The translations under genes were made by a program, and so were the position numbers. A stretch of 64,000 bases of DNA from an uncultured Bacilli bacterium (GTDB taxonomy: Bacteria > Bacillota_I > Bacilli_A > RF39 > UBA660): NCBI GenBank assembly GCA_934149515.1, contig CAKPFD010000001.1, forward strand, positions 124,001 through 188,000, given 5' to 3'. Positions 17,108 through 25,595 of the stretch are shown here, piece by piece. The stretch's first letter is position 1. The number at the start of each line of letters is the position of its first letter. The notes beneath the pieces are model-generated. The model had not been told where the DNA came from. It worked only from the letters and a program-made list of their open reading frames with translations, and searched no databases.

Positions 17108-17116
17108 TGATATACT
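17108..17116 (+). promoter_or_regulatory. Extended -10 promoter for pgk
   Basis: TGATATACT at 17108-17116 is a TGnTATACT extended -10 element. No convincing -35 box lies 17 bases upstream, where the terminator T tract is, which is common for extended -10 promoters. Confidence 0.5.
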
Positions 17117-17137
17117 AAATACGAAAGGATGATAACG

Positions 17138-18355
17138 TTGAAAAAAAGCATAACTAACTATAATTTAAAAAATAAAAAAGTAATCATTCGTTGTGATTTA
17201 AATGTTCCTATAAAAAATGGAAAAATAATAGATAACACCAGGATAAAAAATAGTATACCAACGATTGAATATGCTTATAATCACCACGCCAAAATCATTA
17301 TTTTATCCCATCTTGGTAGAATTAAAACCAAAGAAGACTTAAAAGCAAATACCTTGCAACCAGTTGCTAATATGCTAGAGCAGTTATTGCAACATAAAGT
17401 CACTTTTATAAATAGCATAGATAAAAATGAAATAACTAAAGTTATTTCGTCAATGAAACCACAAGATATCGTTTTATTGCAAAACACTCGTTATGAAGAT
17501 TTAGAAGGAAAAAAAGAAAGTAATTGTGATATGGAGTTAGCCAAATATTGGGCAAGCCTTGGTGATATTTTCATCAACGACGCTTTTGGAACATTGCATA
17601 GAAATCATGCTTCTAATGTTGGCATTGCGAAATATTTACCAAATGGAATTGGACTACTAGTTCAAAAAGAATTAACAAACCTCCAAATCCTAGATAATCC
17701 CCCTCACCCCTTTGTTTTAATAACCGGTGGAAGCAAGGTAAAAGATAAAATACATCTACTAGAAAGACTTTTACCAAAATGTGACTACCTTTTAATAGGC
17801 GGTGGAATGGCTTTTACTTTTTTACAAGCAGAAGGCTATGAAACAGGAAATTCAATTATCGATAGAGAATCCTTGGATTTTTGTCATCAATTATTAGAAA
17901 AATATCAAGAAAAAATAATTTTACCAGTAGATGTTTGTTGTCATGATAAAATCATTGATGAAAAGGGACAAAATAAATCGATAAATGAAATAGAATATGA
18001 TGATATTGGACTAGACATTGGTAAAAGTACGATAAAATTATTTGAAAAATATCTAACATCTGCTAAAATGGTAGTATGGAATGGACCATTAGGTGTTTAT
18101 GAATTAAAAAATTATCAACATGGCACAATAAAATTATTAAAATTTTTAGTAAAAACAGAAACCAAAACCATACTTGCTGGAGGAGATATTATATCAGCGG
18201 CTTCTAATGCAAAAGTAAAAGATAAAATTTATTTTGCTTCTACTGGTGGTGGTGCAACTCTAACTTATCTAGAAGGTGGAATATTACCAGGATTAGAAGC
18301 AATAGAAGAGGAAGAAAATGGAAACAAAGAAAGTAGAAGTAGTAAATCCTTATAG
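17138..18355 (+). CDS. pgk: Phosphoglycerate kinase
   Basis: Pgk makes ATP from 1,3-bisphosphoglycerate in glycolysis. The 405-residue product shows the substrate-binding segments VIIRCDLNVP and ILSHLGR, the inter-domain region NDAFGTLHRNHAS, and the nucleotide-binding GGSKVKDK, GPLGVYE and STGGGATL. I prefer TTG 17138: it lies eight bases after AAAGGA and gives the normal family N-terminus. ATG 17129 would begin inside that ribosome-binding site. The C-terminus runs 10-15 residues past the usual LPGLEAI ending with a Ser/Lys-rich tail, overlapping the next gene by 38 bases. Confidence 0.94.
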   Translation: MKKSITNYNLKNKKVIIRCDLNVPIKNGKIIDNTRIKNSIPTIEYAYNHHAKIIILSHLGRIKTKEDLKANTLQPVANMLEQLLQHKVTFINSIDKNEITKVISSMKPQDIVLLQNTRYEDLEGKKESNCDMELAKYWASLGDIFINDAFGTLHRNHASNVGIAKYLPNGIGLLVQKELTNLQILDNPPHPFVLITGGSKVKDKIHLLERLLPKCDYLLIGGGMAFTFLQAEGYETGNSIIDRESLDFCHQLLEKYQEKIILPVDVCCHDKIIDEKGQNKSINEIEYDDIGLDIGKSTIKLFEKYLTSAKMVVWNGPLGVYELKNYQHGTIKLLKFLVKTETKTILAGGDIISAASNAKVKDKIYFASTGGGATLTYLEGGILPGLEAIEEEENGNKESRSSKSL

Positions 18356-18812
18356 CCAAAAACATTTACAGATGATAAATTATTTCTGTTTACATAATAA
18401 CATCGCTAATTTAACTAAAAAATTACAAGAAATAACCTTTAATAAAGATGAAAAAACATATTTTGAACAAAAACTTGCAACCCCAGTATTTGATGATTAT
18501 TTACTATTAACAGAAAAAGACATGCCAATCGATTATTGCCATGTTCATGGAGAAAAAGATATTCGTCAAGCATTCTTGACTTTTCCTAATTTATTAGATA
18601 AAAAACGTTCTAAAAAAAGAGCACTCATAAAACCAGCCGTTGATTATGCCTTTGCTCTTGGTATGGAAGAAGTTTTTGTTATCCCTGATAATCAAGATAT
18701 AAACTTACAACAAAATCTAATAAAATTAGGATTCACCTCTTTAGGAAGTGATGAAATCAATACACCATATGTATTAGCAAAAGAAGAAGTAAAGGACAAA
18801 GTATTAATATGA
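18318..18812 (+). CDS. GNAT-like acetyltransferase, uncertain
   Basis: A 164-residue protein that I recognise only weakly. The C-terminal half (KKRALIKPAVDYAFALGMEE then VFVIPDNQDINLQQNLIKLG) has the spacing of a GNAT-fold acetyltransferase: a helix after the acetyl-CoA loop, a strand, then an Asn-led helix and a GF turn. The acetyl-CoA motif itself is degenerate, so activity is doubtful. Its start lies within the end of pgk, behind AGAGGAAGA, and it overlaps the flippase-like gene by four bases, so it belongs to the pgk-tpiA transcript. Confidence 0.45.
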   Translation: METKKVEVVNPYSQKHLQMINYFCLHNNIANLTKKLQEITFNKDEKTYFEQKLATPVFDDYLLLTEKDMPIDYCHVHGEKDIRQAFLTFPNLLDKKRSKKRALIKPAVDYAFALGMEEVFVIPDNQDINLQQNLIKLGFTSLGSDEINTPYVLAKEEVKDKVLI

Positions 18813-19813
18813 AACATATCAAAAGAAACAGTTTAATCATTTTTGTGACAACCATTTTTGTATTAGTATTTGCTTTGAAAGATGATTTTTCAGCTATCTT
18901 AACAACCTTTCAAAAAATGGATTATCGCTTTATTTTATTAGCTTTATTCGTTTATGTATTATATTTATTCTTAAAAGCCTATGTCAATTATATTTTTATT
19001 GATGATAAAGAAAAAGTTAGCCTAAAAGAATCATTTATACATAATGTTATTACTCAATTTTTCAATGGAATTACACCATTTTCTACAGGTGGACAACCAA
19101 TGGAAGTCTATATGCTAAAAGAACACCATATTAGAACGACAAAAGCAACCAATATTATTATGCAAAATTTTATTGTTTATCAATTAGCTTTAGTTTTATT
19201 TGGAATATTTGCTGTTAGTTATAACGGCTTTACCCAAATTTTGCAAAACAATGGTCTGTTGAAAAATTTGATTGTATTAGGATTTTTGATCAATACCTTA
19301 GTAGCAGTATTTCTATTTTTTGTAGCCATTTCTCAAAAATTCACCAACTTTGTGATGCATCTTATAGTAAATCTTGGAACCAAATTACACTTTATAAAAG
19401 ATAAGGATAAAATGATTAAAAAATGGGAAGAACGGTTAGTAGATTTTCACCAATATACAAAAGAGTTAAAAACCAAAAAGAAATTATTTATTCTTGGTAT
19501 TTTACTAAACTTATTAAGTTTGGCTTGCTTTTATAGTATTCCATTATTTTTAACCTATAGTCTTCACGATTATACAAGTTTAAATTTAATAGCAACCTTA
19601 GTTGCTTCTGCCTATGTTTTAATTATCGGTTCTTTTGTTCCAATACCTGGAGCAACCGGTGGAATTGAATATGGCTTTATTCAAATGTTTGGTAATTTTT
19701 TACCATCAAATGAATTAAGTGCCATAATGATTATTTGGCGCTTTATAACTTATTATTTAGGCATGATAGTAGGTGGTATCCTATTTAATATCCATCAAGG
19801 AGGGAAAAAATGA
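18809..19813 (+). CDS. Lysylphosphatidylglycerol synthase-type membrane flippase domain protein (YbhN family)
   Basis: A 334-residue integral membrane protein with about eight hydrophobic segments, matching the UPF0104/LPG synthase transmembrane family. Typical motifs are ITPFSTGGQPMEVYML in the first third and PIPGATGGIEYGF near the end. In MprF this domain flips lysyl-phosphatidylglycerol; stand-alone forms often sit next to lipid glycosyltransferases and are thought to move or protect glycolipid intermediates. Here the glycosyltransferase gene overlaps it by four bases, supporting a joint role in membrane lipid modification. The transported lipid is not known. Confidence 0.8.
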   Translation: MKHIKRNSLIIFVTTIFVLVFALKDDFSAILTTFQKMDYRFILLALFVYVLYLFLKAYVNYIFIDDKEKVSLKESFIHNVITQFFNGITPFSTGGQPMEVYMLKEHHIRTTKATNIIMQNFIVYQLALVLFGIFAVSYNGFTQILQNNGLLKNLIVLGFLINTLVAVFLFFVAISQKFTNFVMHLIVNLGTKLHFIKDKDKMIKKWEERLVDFHQYTKELKTKKKLFILGILLNLLSLACFYSIPLFLTYSLHDYTSLNLIATLVASAYVLIIGSFVPIPGATGGIEYGFIQMFGNFLPSNELSAIMIIWRFITYYLGMIVGGILFNIHQGGKK

Positions 19814-21036
19814 GAATAGGAATCTTTACAGAAACATATGAACCCTACGTAAGCGGACTTGTAACGAGTATTAAAATGCTAAAAAATGCTCTAGAGAAAA
19901 AAGGACATATAGTTTATGTAGTAACAGCAAACTTGAAAGATTATCATTATAATTACAAAGAAGAAGAACATATATTGGAAATACCAGGAATTCCAACAGG
20001 AATCTATGATGCTAGATTGACAAGTATTTATCCAATTCAAGCTGTTAACATTATTAAAAAATGGAAATTAGATGTGATTCATTCTCAAACAGAATTTGCT
20101 ATTGGTACATTTGCTCGCCTATTAGCTAAACAATACAACATCCCAATAGTTCACACCTATCACACAATGTATGAAGATTATGTACATTACATAACAAAAG
20201 GTCATTTTAATAAATCAAGTAAAAAATTAGTAGAATACTTAACAAAATTTTACTGCGATAAGACAATTACAGAATTAATTGTACCAACAGTAAAAGCTTA
20301 TAACCTATTTAAAGATAAATATAACGTTGAAAGAAATATTCATATTATTCCAACAGGAATAGAAGTAGAGCATTTTTTTCCACAAAATGTCGATAAAAAA
20401 GAAGTGGCGGCTTTAAAGAAATTTTACCATTTACCGAAAAAGTATTTTGGAATTATTTTAGTAGGAAGAATTGCCGAAGAAAAAAACATTCCTTTTGTAA
20501 TTGATGTAGTAGATAAATTAAAAGAGCAAATTCCATCTATTCAACTTTTTATTATAGGAGATGGACCTGATAAAGAAAGATATATGGAACTAGTAAAAGA
20601 AAAACATTGTGAAAAACAAATTATTTTTACAGGAAAAATTTCATGGCAAAATATGCCTGTCTATTATCAATTAGGAAATATCTATATATCAGCATCAAAA
20701 ACAGAAACACAAGGTTTGACAGTGACAGAAGCTATGGCTGCCTCTTTACCAGCTGTTGTTATTGATGACGTTGCTTTTAGGACTTTAGTTTGCGAAGGTT
20801 TAAATGGTTTATTTTTTAAAGATGAAGAAAGTTGTCAAGAAGTCATTTTAAAACTATATAAAGATGAATTTCTACGGCAACAATTAGCAAGACAAGCAGA
20901 AATCCAATCAGAACATTGTAGTACCTCTCAATTTGCAGATAATGTTCTATTGGTATATAAACGTGCCATAGAAACAAAAAATAAAAATAAATATGGTATT
21001 TTTTCAACAATTGCTAATTATTGGAGGAAAAGATAA
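19810..21036 (+). CDS. GT4-family glycosyltransferase, probable diacylglycerol glucosyltransferase
   Basis: A 408-residue GT-B fold enzyme. The acceptor-side N-terminus has the ETYEPYVSGLVTSI motif; the donor-binding domain begins at FGIILVGRIAEEKNI, and the ETQGLTVTEAMA segment provides the two glutamates of the EX7E motif. This pattern fits retaining GT4 enzymes that glucosylate diacylglycerol (the monoglucosyl-DAG synthases of mollicutes and Bacilli). It follows the flippase-like gene with a four-base overlap, behind AAGGAGGG. Product assignment to glycolipid is inference from motif and neighbour. Confidence 0.8.
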   Translation: MRIGIFTETYEPYVSGLVTSIKMLKNALEKKGHIVYVVTANLKDYHYNYKEEEHILEIPGIPTGIYDARLTSIYPIQAVNIIKKWKLDVIHSQTEFAIGTFARLLAKQYNIPIVHTYHTMYEDYVHYITKGHFNKSSKKLVEYLTKFYCDKTITELIVPTVKAYNLFKDKYNVERNIHIIPTGIEVEHFFPQNVDKKEVAALKKFYHLPKKYFGIILVGRIAEEKNIPFVIDVVDKLKEQIPSIQLFIIGDGPDKERYMELVKEKHCEKQIIFTGKISWQNMPVYYQLGNIYISASKTETQGLTVTEAMAASLPAVVIDDVAFRTLVCEGLNGLFFKDEESCQEVILKLYKDEFLRQQLARQAEIQSEHCSTSQFADNVLLVYKRAIETKNKNKYGIFSTIANYWRKR

Positions 21037-21731
21037 TGTATATTGTTTTAAATCATAAAAGTAATTTTACCTATGATGAAATCATCACTTACAGAAAAAA
21101 TTTATCAAAAATAAAAACAACAACAACGCTTATTGTTTGCCCAAGTAGTTGTTATTTACCATTATTTTCAAATATGACATTAGGCGCTCAAGATGTTAGT
21201 AGTAAAGGATTTGGTGCATATACAGGAGATATTTCTGCAGCAGCTCTAAAATCCTTATCAGTAGAATATGTTTTAATCAATCATAGTGAACATCATTGCT
21301 ATCACCACGATACAGTATTAGATATAAAAGGCAAATTAAAACAAGTAAAAGCCAATGATTTAATTCCAATTATTTGTATTGGAGAAACAAAAGAAGAACA
21401 CACAGCTAAAAATTATGTAAAAAACTTAATAGACCAATTACAACAACTTTTAGAAGGCCTTGACTTAGAAAAATATATGATTGCTTATGAACCTGTTTTT
21501 TCCATTGGAACAAATGAATTACTAGATTCAAAGGAATTAGCAGCTGTCATAAAACACTTACAAGAACATTTTCAAGTACCTATTCTTTATGGTGGCGGGA
21601 TATCAGAAAAGACAATCGCCAAAATCAAAACCATCCCCTATCTTTCGGGGGTATTACTAGGAACCAGCAGCCTAGATCTGTCAAAAACAGTCAAAATCAT
21701 TCAAACCTTAGAACAAGTACCAATAGAATAA
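21036..21731 (+). CDS. tpiA: Triosephosphate isomerase, divergent
   Basis: Interconverts dihydroxyacetone phosphate and glyceraldehyde 3-phosphate. At 231 residues it is shorter than the usual 250 and divergent, but active-site residues are placed correctly: Lys8 in LNHKSN (for NWKMN), His in INHSEHH (for GHSERR), Glu in AYEPVFSIGT, and the phosphate-binding GGGIS. The canonical GHSERR Arg residues and the usual AYEPVWAIGTG wording are changed. I start at ATG 21036, behind TTGGAGGAAAAG. It overlaps the glycosyltransferase stop by one base, so it closes the pgk operon. Confidence 0.88.
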   Translation: MYIVLNHKSNFTYDEIITYRKNLSKIKTTTTLIVCPSSCYLPLFSNMTLGAQDVSSKGFGAYTGDISAAALKSLSVEYVLINHSEHHCYHHDTVLDIKGKLKQVKANDLIPIICIGETKEEHTAKNYVKNLIDQLQQLLEGLDLEKYMIAYEPVFSIGTNELLDSKELAAVIKHLQEHFQVPILYGGGISEKTIAKIKTIPYLSGVLLGTSSLDLSKTVKIIQTLEQVPIE

Positions 21732-21741
21732 CTAGAAAAGA

Positions 21742-21769
21742 AGATTTCGACAAAATCTCTTTTTTTTTG
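21742..21769 (+). terminator. Intrinsic terminator after tpiA (contains a 0A-box-like heptamer)
   Basis: AGATTT (21742-21747) pairs with AAATCT (21753-21758), followed by a run of T. The loop region reads TTCGACA at 21746-21752, which on the minus strand is TGTCGAA, the core of a Spo0A-binding box. It lies about 85 bases upstream of spo0A. Overlap with the hairpin means it may be chance. Confidence 0.7.
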
Positions 21770-21795
21770 CTCTATCAATTTTTGATATCCTGTTA

Positions 21796-21801
21796 TATAA
21801 T
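21796..21801 (+). promoter_or_regulatory. Probable -10 element of spo0A
   Basis: A perfect TATAAT lies 33 bases before the spo0A ATG. A TTGATA at 21782-21787 is too close to serve as its -35, and no good -35 box is found at 17 bases, so initiation may need an activator or another sigma factor. Confidence 0.35.
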
Positions 21802-21834
21802 GAAAATGCGTGGTAGTATAAGGAAGGAGAAAAA

Positions 21835-22611
21835 ATGAAAAAAACCAACGTATTAATCATTGATGATAATAAAAAGTTAGTAACAATGATTGAGGAATAT
21901 TTCAAAGATAATCAAAATATTGCAGTTCCTTTAGTTGCTTATGATGGAGAAGAAGGCCTAAAATTAATAGAAGAAAAACAAGATCAATATGATGTCATTT
22001 TATTAGATTTAATTATGCCAAAAAAGGATGGAATGCAAGTATTAAGAGATATGCGTGATAAGAATTTAGTGAAAAAGGTAATTGTATTAACATCCTTTAA
22101 TACACAAGATGTCATTCGTCAAGCCAGTGAATTAGGAATTAGCTATTTTATACTAAAACCGTTTGAACTAAATGAATTGGAAAAAAGAATATTAGAATGT
22201 AATCAAATAACAAATTATCAAAGTGCTACGGTTGATGTAAAATATAATAATTTACAAGTAGCCATCACAAGGGTATTACATGAACTAGGTGTTCCATCAC
22301 ATATAAAAGGGTACCAATATATAAGAGAAGGAATTACGATATTATTTGAGCGACCAGAAGTAATAGGTGGTATTACGAAAGAGTTATATCCAGATATAGC
22401 CAAAAAATTTGACACAACTGTTTCAAGAGTAGAAAGAGCAATTCGTCATGCAATTGAAGTGAGTTGGAATCGTGGTAATTGGCAATTAATGGAGGATATT
22501 TTTGGTCATAGTGTTGATATCGATAAGGCAAAACCAACTAATTCAGAATTTATAGTCACAGTAGCAGATAAATTAAGATTAGAATTTCATCAAGATGCTA
22601 TTAAAATGTAG
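21835..22611 (+). CDS. spo0A: Sporulation response regulator Spo0A
   Basis: Spo0A is the phosphorelay-controlled master regulator that commits Bacillota to sporulation. The 258-residue product has a complete receiver domain: acidic pocket D10-D11, phospho-acceptor D58 in LLDLIMP, Thr in VLTSF, Lys in LKPF. The C-terminal DNA-binding domain contains SRVERAIRHAIEVSWNRGN and KPTNSEFIVTVADKLRLE, diagnostic of Spo0A and not of ordinary response regulators. Recognition-helix residues look conserved. It is preceded by the tpiA terminator and followed by a 185-base gap, so it is monocistronic. An AAGGAAGGAG ribosome-binding site is present. Calls as Spo0A are firm; whether the organism sporulates is not shown. 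Confidence 0.95.
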   Translation: MKKTNVLIIDDNKKLVTMIEEYFKDNQNIAVPLVAYDGEEGLKLIEEKQDQYDVILLDLIMPKKDGMQVLRDMRDKNLVKKVIVLTSFNTQDVIRQASELGISYFILKPFELNELEKRILECNQITNYQSATVDVKYNNLQVAITRVLHELGVPSHIKGYQYIREGITILFERPEVIGGITKELYPDIAKKFDTTVSRVERAIRHAIEVSWNRGNWQLMEDIFGHSVDIDKAKPTNSEFIVTVADKLRLEFHQDAIKM

Positions 22612-22733
22612 AAAAAATAGACAAGCAGTAGTAGTCTTTTTATTTTGTCTAAAATTTAGTTTGACACACAAACATTGGTTTGATAAACTGAAGCTGTTAG
22701 TAAAGCTTTATGATTCTTTTTCGTGTAATATTA

Positions 22734-22763
22734 TTGACAGATAAGCTTGAATTTTACTATACT
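22734..22763 (+). promoter_or_regulatory. Sigma-A promoter for the DUF4143-type ATPase gene
   Basis: TTGACA at 22734-22739, an 18-base spacer and TATACT at 22758-22763, 33 bases before the ATPase start codon. Confidence 0.7.
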
Positions 22764-22796
22764 TAATTTATTAAATATGTGAGGTGATTACAATTT

Positions 22797-24074
22797 ATGG
22801 AACGAAAAATCACAAGATTTTTATTGAAATGGAAAACAGACTTAATTCGCAAACCTCTACTGCTTTTTGGTTCTAGACAAATTGGAAAAACATTTGCTAT
22901 TGTTGACTTTGGAAAGAAATACTATCAAAATATTGCTTACTTTAATACAAGTCATAATGAACCATTAAAAAACATCTTTAAAAAAGTACGCTCGGTAGAA
23001 CGATTAATTCCTTTATTAAGTGAAATGAGTGTGACAGATATTCAAAAAGAAACCACTTTAATAATTTTTGATAATGTGGAAGAAGAAGACATTATAACAG
23101 GAATTAAATCATTTGGTTATATGAAAAACCAGTATCATGTAATAGCAATTGCCTCTAGTAAAGAAGAAATTATAAAATATAGAAGCGAAGAATTACAATA
23201 TAAATTAATGAATGCTATGGATTTTGAAGAATTTTTATGGGCGTGTCAACAAAAGGAATTAAGTGAAAAAATACGTTATGCCTTTGAAAATAAAAAAAGT
23301 TGTGCGGTGCATGCCAAAGCAATGTCCCTATTCTATGAATATTTAATAACTGGTGGATTTCCAGAAGCGATTCAAGCCAAGGTTTCTAACCAACCATTAG
23401 CATATCAACAAAGCGTTCAAGAACGAATTTTTGATTTATATTATGCGGAGCTGACAAAATGTACTAATCTGATTGATATTCCACGTGGTGTAGAAGTATT
23501 AGATAGTATTTGTTATCAACTACAAAAAGACAATAAGAAATTTCAATATGGTTTATTAGGTTATGGAAAACGTGCAAAAGAATATGAAAATGTAATACAA
23601 CATTTAGTAAGTAATCAATTATTATATAGAAGTTATAAAATAAAAACAGTAAAATCTCCTCTATCAAGTTGCAGAGAACTAGACAGTTTTAAATTATATT
23701 TTATAGCTGATGGCCTGCTTACCTGTCGCTTGCATTTAAATAAAAATAACTTACTCAACGATGAAAATATAAGATTAACATTATATGAAAATCATATTGC
23801 CCATACGCTAGTAGAAGCAGGATATTCGCTATATTATTATCAATCAGACGGAAAAGCAGAAGTGAATTTTGTGATTCAAAATCGAATGGGAAAAATTATT
23901 CCAATAGAAGTTGCCACAAAAACAGGTTCTAAAGCAAAGAGCCTATCAGTATTTATGAAAAAATATACAACAGAAGAAGCTTATAGAATTACCGAAAATA
24001 ATTTTGCAATCAAAAAGGGAGTACGATATATACCAATTTATGCTATTTTCTGTTTAAATGATCTAATGTATTAA
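22797..24074 (+). CDS. AAA ATPase with DUF4143-type C-terminal nuclease-like domain
   Basis: A 425-residue member of the family with an AAA_14 ATPase followed by DUF4143. Walker A is FGSRQIGKT (about 24-32) and the Walker B strand is TLIIFDNVEE. The GGFPEAI motif typical of the family follows near residue 190. The C-terminal part has the PD-(D/E)XK-like layout, but the usual EVDFV and PIEVK residues are E355-V-N357-F and P-I-E371-V-A373, so the Asp and Lys of the nuclease site are replaced. Function of the family is unknown; proposals include toxin-like or mobile-element roles. It has its own promoter and a GAGGTGAT ribosome-binding site. Confidence 0.8.
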   Translation: MERKITRFLLKWKTDLIRKPLLLFGSRQIGKTFAIVDFGKKYYQNIAYFNTSHNEPLKNIFKKVRSVERLIPLLSEMSVTDIQKETTLIIFDNVEEEDIITGIKSFGYMKNQYHVIAIASSKEEIIKYRSEELQYKLMNAMDFEEFLWACQQKELSEKIRYAFENKKSCAVHAKAMSLFYEYLITGGFPEAIQAKVSNQPLAYQQSVQERIFDLYYAELTKCTNLIDIPRGVEVLDSICYQLQKDNKKFQYGLLGYGKRAKEYENVIQHLVSNQLLYRSYKIKTVKSPLSSCRELDSFKLYFIADGLLTCRLHLNKNNLLNDENIRLTLYENHIAHTLVEAGYSLYYYQSDGKAEVNFVIQNRMGKIIPIEVATKTGSKAKSLSVFMKKYTTEEAYRITENNFAIKKGVRYIPIYAIFCLNDLMY

Positions 24075-24089
24075 GAAAGGAAATAAAAA

Positions 24090-25589
24090 ATGAAAAAAGT
24101 ATTATTAACAATTTTAGATGGATTTGGTTATAGAGAGGAAGAACACGGTAATGCAGTTTTAAAAGCACATCCTAATTGTATTAAGCAACTTTGGGAGACA
24201 TATCCTCATGCGTTATTAGAAGCAAGTGGTAATGCAGTTGGTTTACCAGAAGGTCAAATGGGAAATAGTGAAGTTGGACACTTAAATATTGGGGCTGGAC
24301 GTGTAGTAGATCAACCACTAATGCGAATCAATCACGCCATTGAAGATGGAAGTTTTTATCAAAATAAAGCTTTATTAGATATGATAGAACACTGTAAAAA
24401 AAAACATTCAAAGCTTCATTTATTTGGTTTGTTGAGTAATGGTGGGGTTCATTCTCACATTAATCATTTTTATGCCATGTTGCAACTATGTAAGCAACAG
24501 AATTTTGATAATGTTGTTGTTCATGCTTTCTTAGATGGAAGAGATACTTTGCCAAATATTGCTTATCAGTTTATTGAAGAATTAGAAAACAAAATGCAAG
24601 AATTAAAAGTTGGAACTTTAACAGATATATCAGGTCGATATTATTCAATGGATCGTGAAAGAATGTGGAATTTAACACAAAAGTATTATGATTTATTAGT
24701 ATATGACAAAGCAGAAATGATAACAGATATTAAACAACACTTAGAAAAATCTTATCAAAAAGGGATTTTTGATGAGTTTATAGAACCAGTAAAAACAAAT
24801 GATAATGGTATCCTACAAGAAAATGATGCCATGATAATGCTGAACTTTAGACCAGATAGAATTACACAACTATTTACAGCATTAACAAACAAAGATTTTG
24901 CTGAATTTCCAACGAAAAAATTTCAAAATGTACCACTTGTAACGATGATGCAAGTAGAACATACTGTAAAATCAACACCTGCTTTTCTACCAATTCCTTT
25001 AAAAGATACCTTAGGACAATATTTATCATCAAAAGGTTTGAAAGTTTTGAGAATAGCAGAAGCTAGTAAATATCCACATGTTACTTATTTCTTTGATGGT
25101 GGAAAAGAAATGGATCTTCCAAACACTGACAAAATAATCATTCCAAGAAAAGATGTAGCGACTTATGATCTATATCCTGCTATGAGTGCTTATGAAATTA
25201 CGCAAACACTAGAGAAAAAACTAAAAGATTATGATGTTGTAATCTTAAATTTTGCAAATTGCGACATGGTCGGACATACTGGTAAATTTGATAAGGTAGT
25301 AGAAGCAATCCATGCGATTGATGAAAATATGGAACGGTTATATCAAAAATGTCAAGAATTAGGATTTACAATGTTTATAACCGCTGATCATGGAAATGCA
25401 GAACTAATGGAAGATGATAAAAAAGAAATTATAACATCTCATACAACAAATCCAGTGCCATTTATCATTACAGATCAAAATATTTCACTAACCAACGGCA
25501 AACTAGGAGATATCGCTCCAACGTTGCTAGCATATATGAATCTAGCTATTCCTGAAGCAATGACAGGGAAAGATTTAATAGAAGAGTAA
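24090..25589 (+). CDS. gpmI: 2,3-bisphosphoglycerate-independent phosphoglycerate mutase
   Basis: Converts 3-phosphoglycerate to 2-phosphoglycerate in glycolysis using two Mn ions and a serine nucleophile, independent of 2,3-BPG. The 499-residue product has the alkaline-phosphatase fold: TILDGFGYRE with the metal Asp, GQMGNSEVGHLNIGAGR with the nucleophilic Ser, HAFLDGRDT, SGRYYSMDRE, and TADHGNAELM near the C-terminus. Length is normal. It lies 15 bases after the ATPase gene behind AAGAAAGG and six bases ahead of the polymerase gene, so it is probably cotranscribed with both. Enolase is not in the window. Confidence 0.97.
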   Translation: MKKVLLTILDGFGYREEEHGNAVLKAHPNCIKQLWETYPHALLEASGNAVGLPEGQMGNSEVGHLNIGAGRVVDQPLMRINHAIEDGSFYQNKALLDMIEHCKKKHSKLHLFGLLSNGGVHSHINHFYAMLQLCKQQNFDNVVVHAFLDGRDTLPNIAYQFIEELENKMQELKVGTLTDISGRYYSMDRERMWNLTQKYYDLLVYDKAEMITDIKQHLEKSYQKGIFDEFIEPVKTNDNGILQENDAMIMLNFRPDRITQLFTALTNKDFAEFPTKKFQNVPLVTMMQVEHTVKSTPAFLPIPLKDTLGQYLSSKGLKVLRIAEASKYPHVTYFFDGGKEMDLPNTDKIIIPRKDVATYDLYPAMSAYEITQTLEKKLKDYDVVILNFANCDMVGHTGKFDKVVEAIHAIDENMERLYQKCQELGFTMFITADHGNAELMEDDKKEIITSHTTNPVPFIITDQNISLTNGKLGDIAPTLLAYMNLAIPEAMTGKDLIEE

Positions 25590-25595
25590 AAGAGT

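Noticed and set aside
22618..22652. Possible spo0A terminator (AGACAA with TTGTCT)
   Set aside because: Arms are separated by about 20 bases with T residues in the loop; not a convincing intrinsic terminator.
22661..22690. Imperfect palindrome with AGTTT/AAACT outer and AAAC/GTTT inner arms
   Set aside because: Arms are only four or five bases with loops and A+T-rich; not enough to call an operator.
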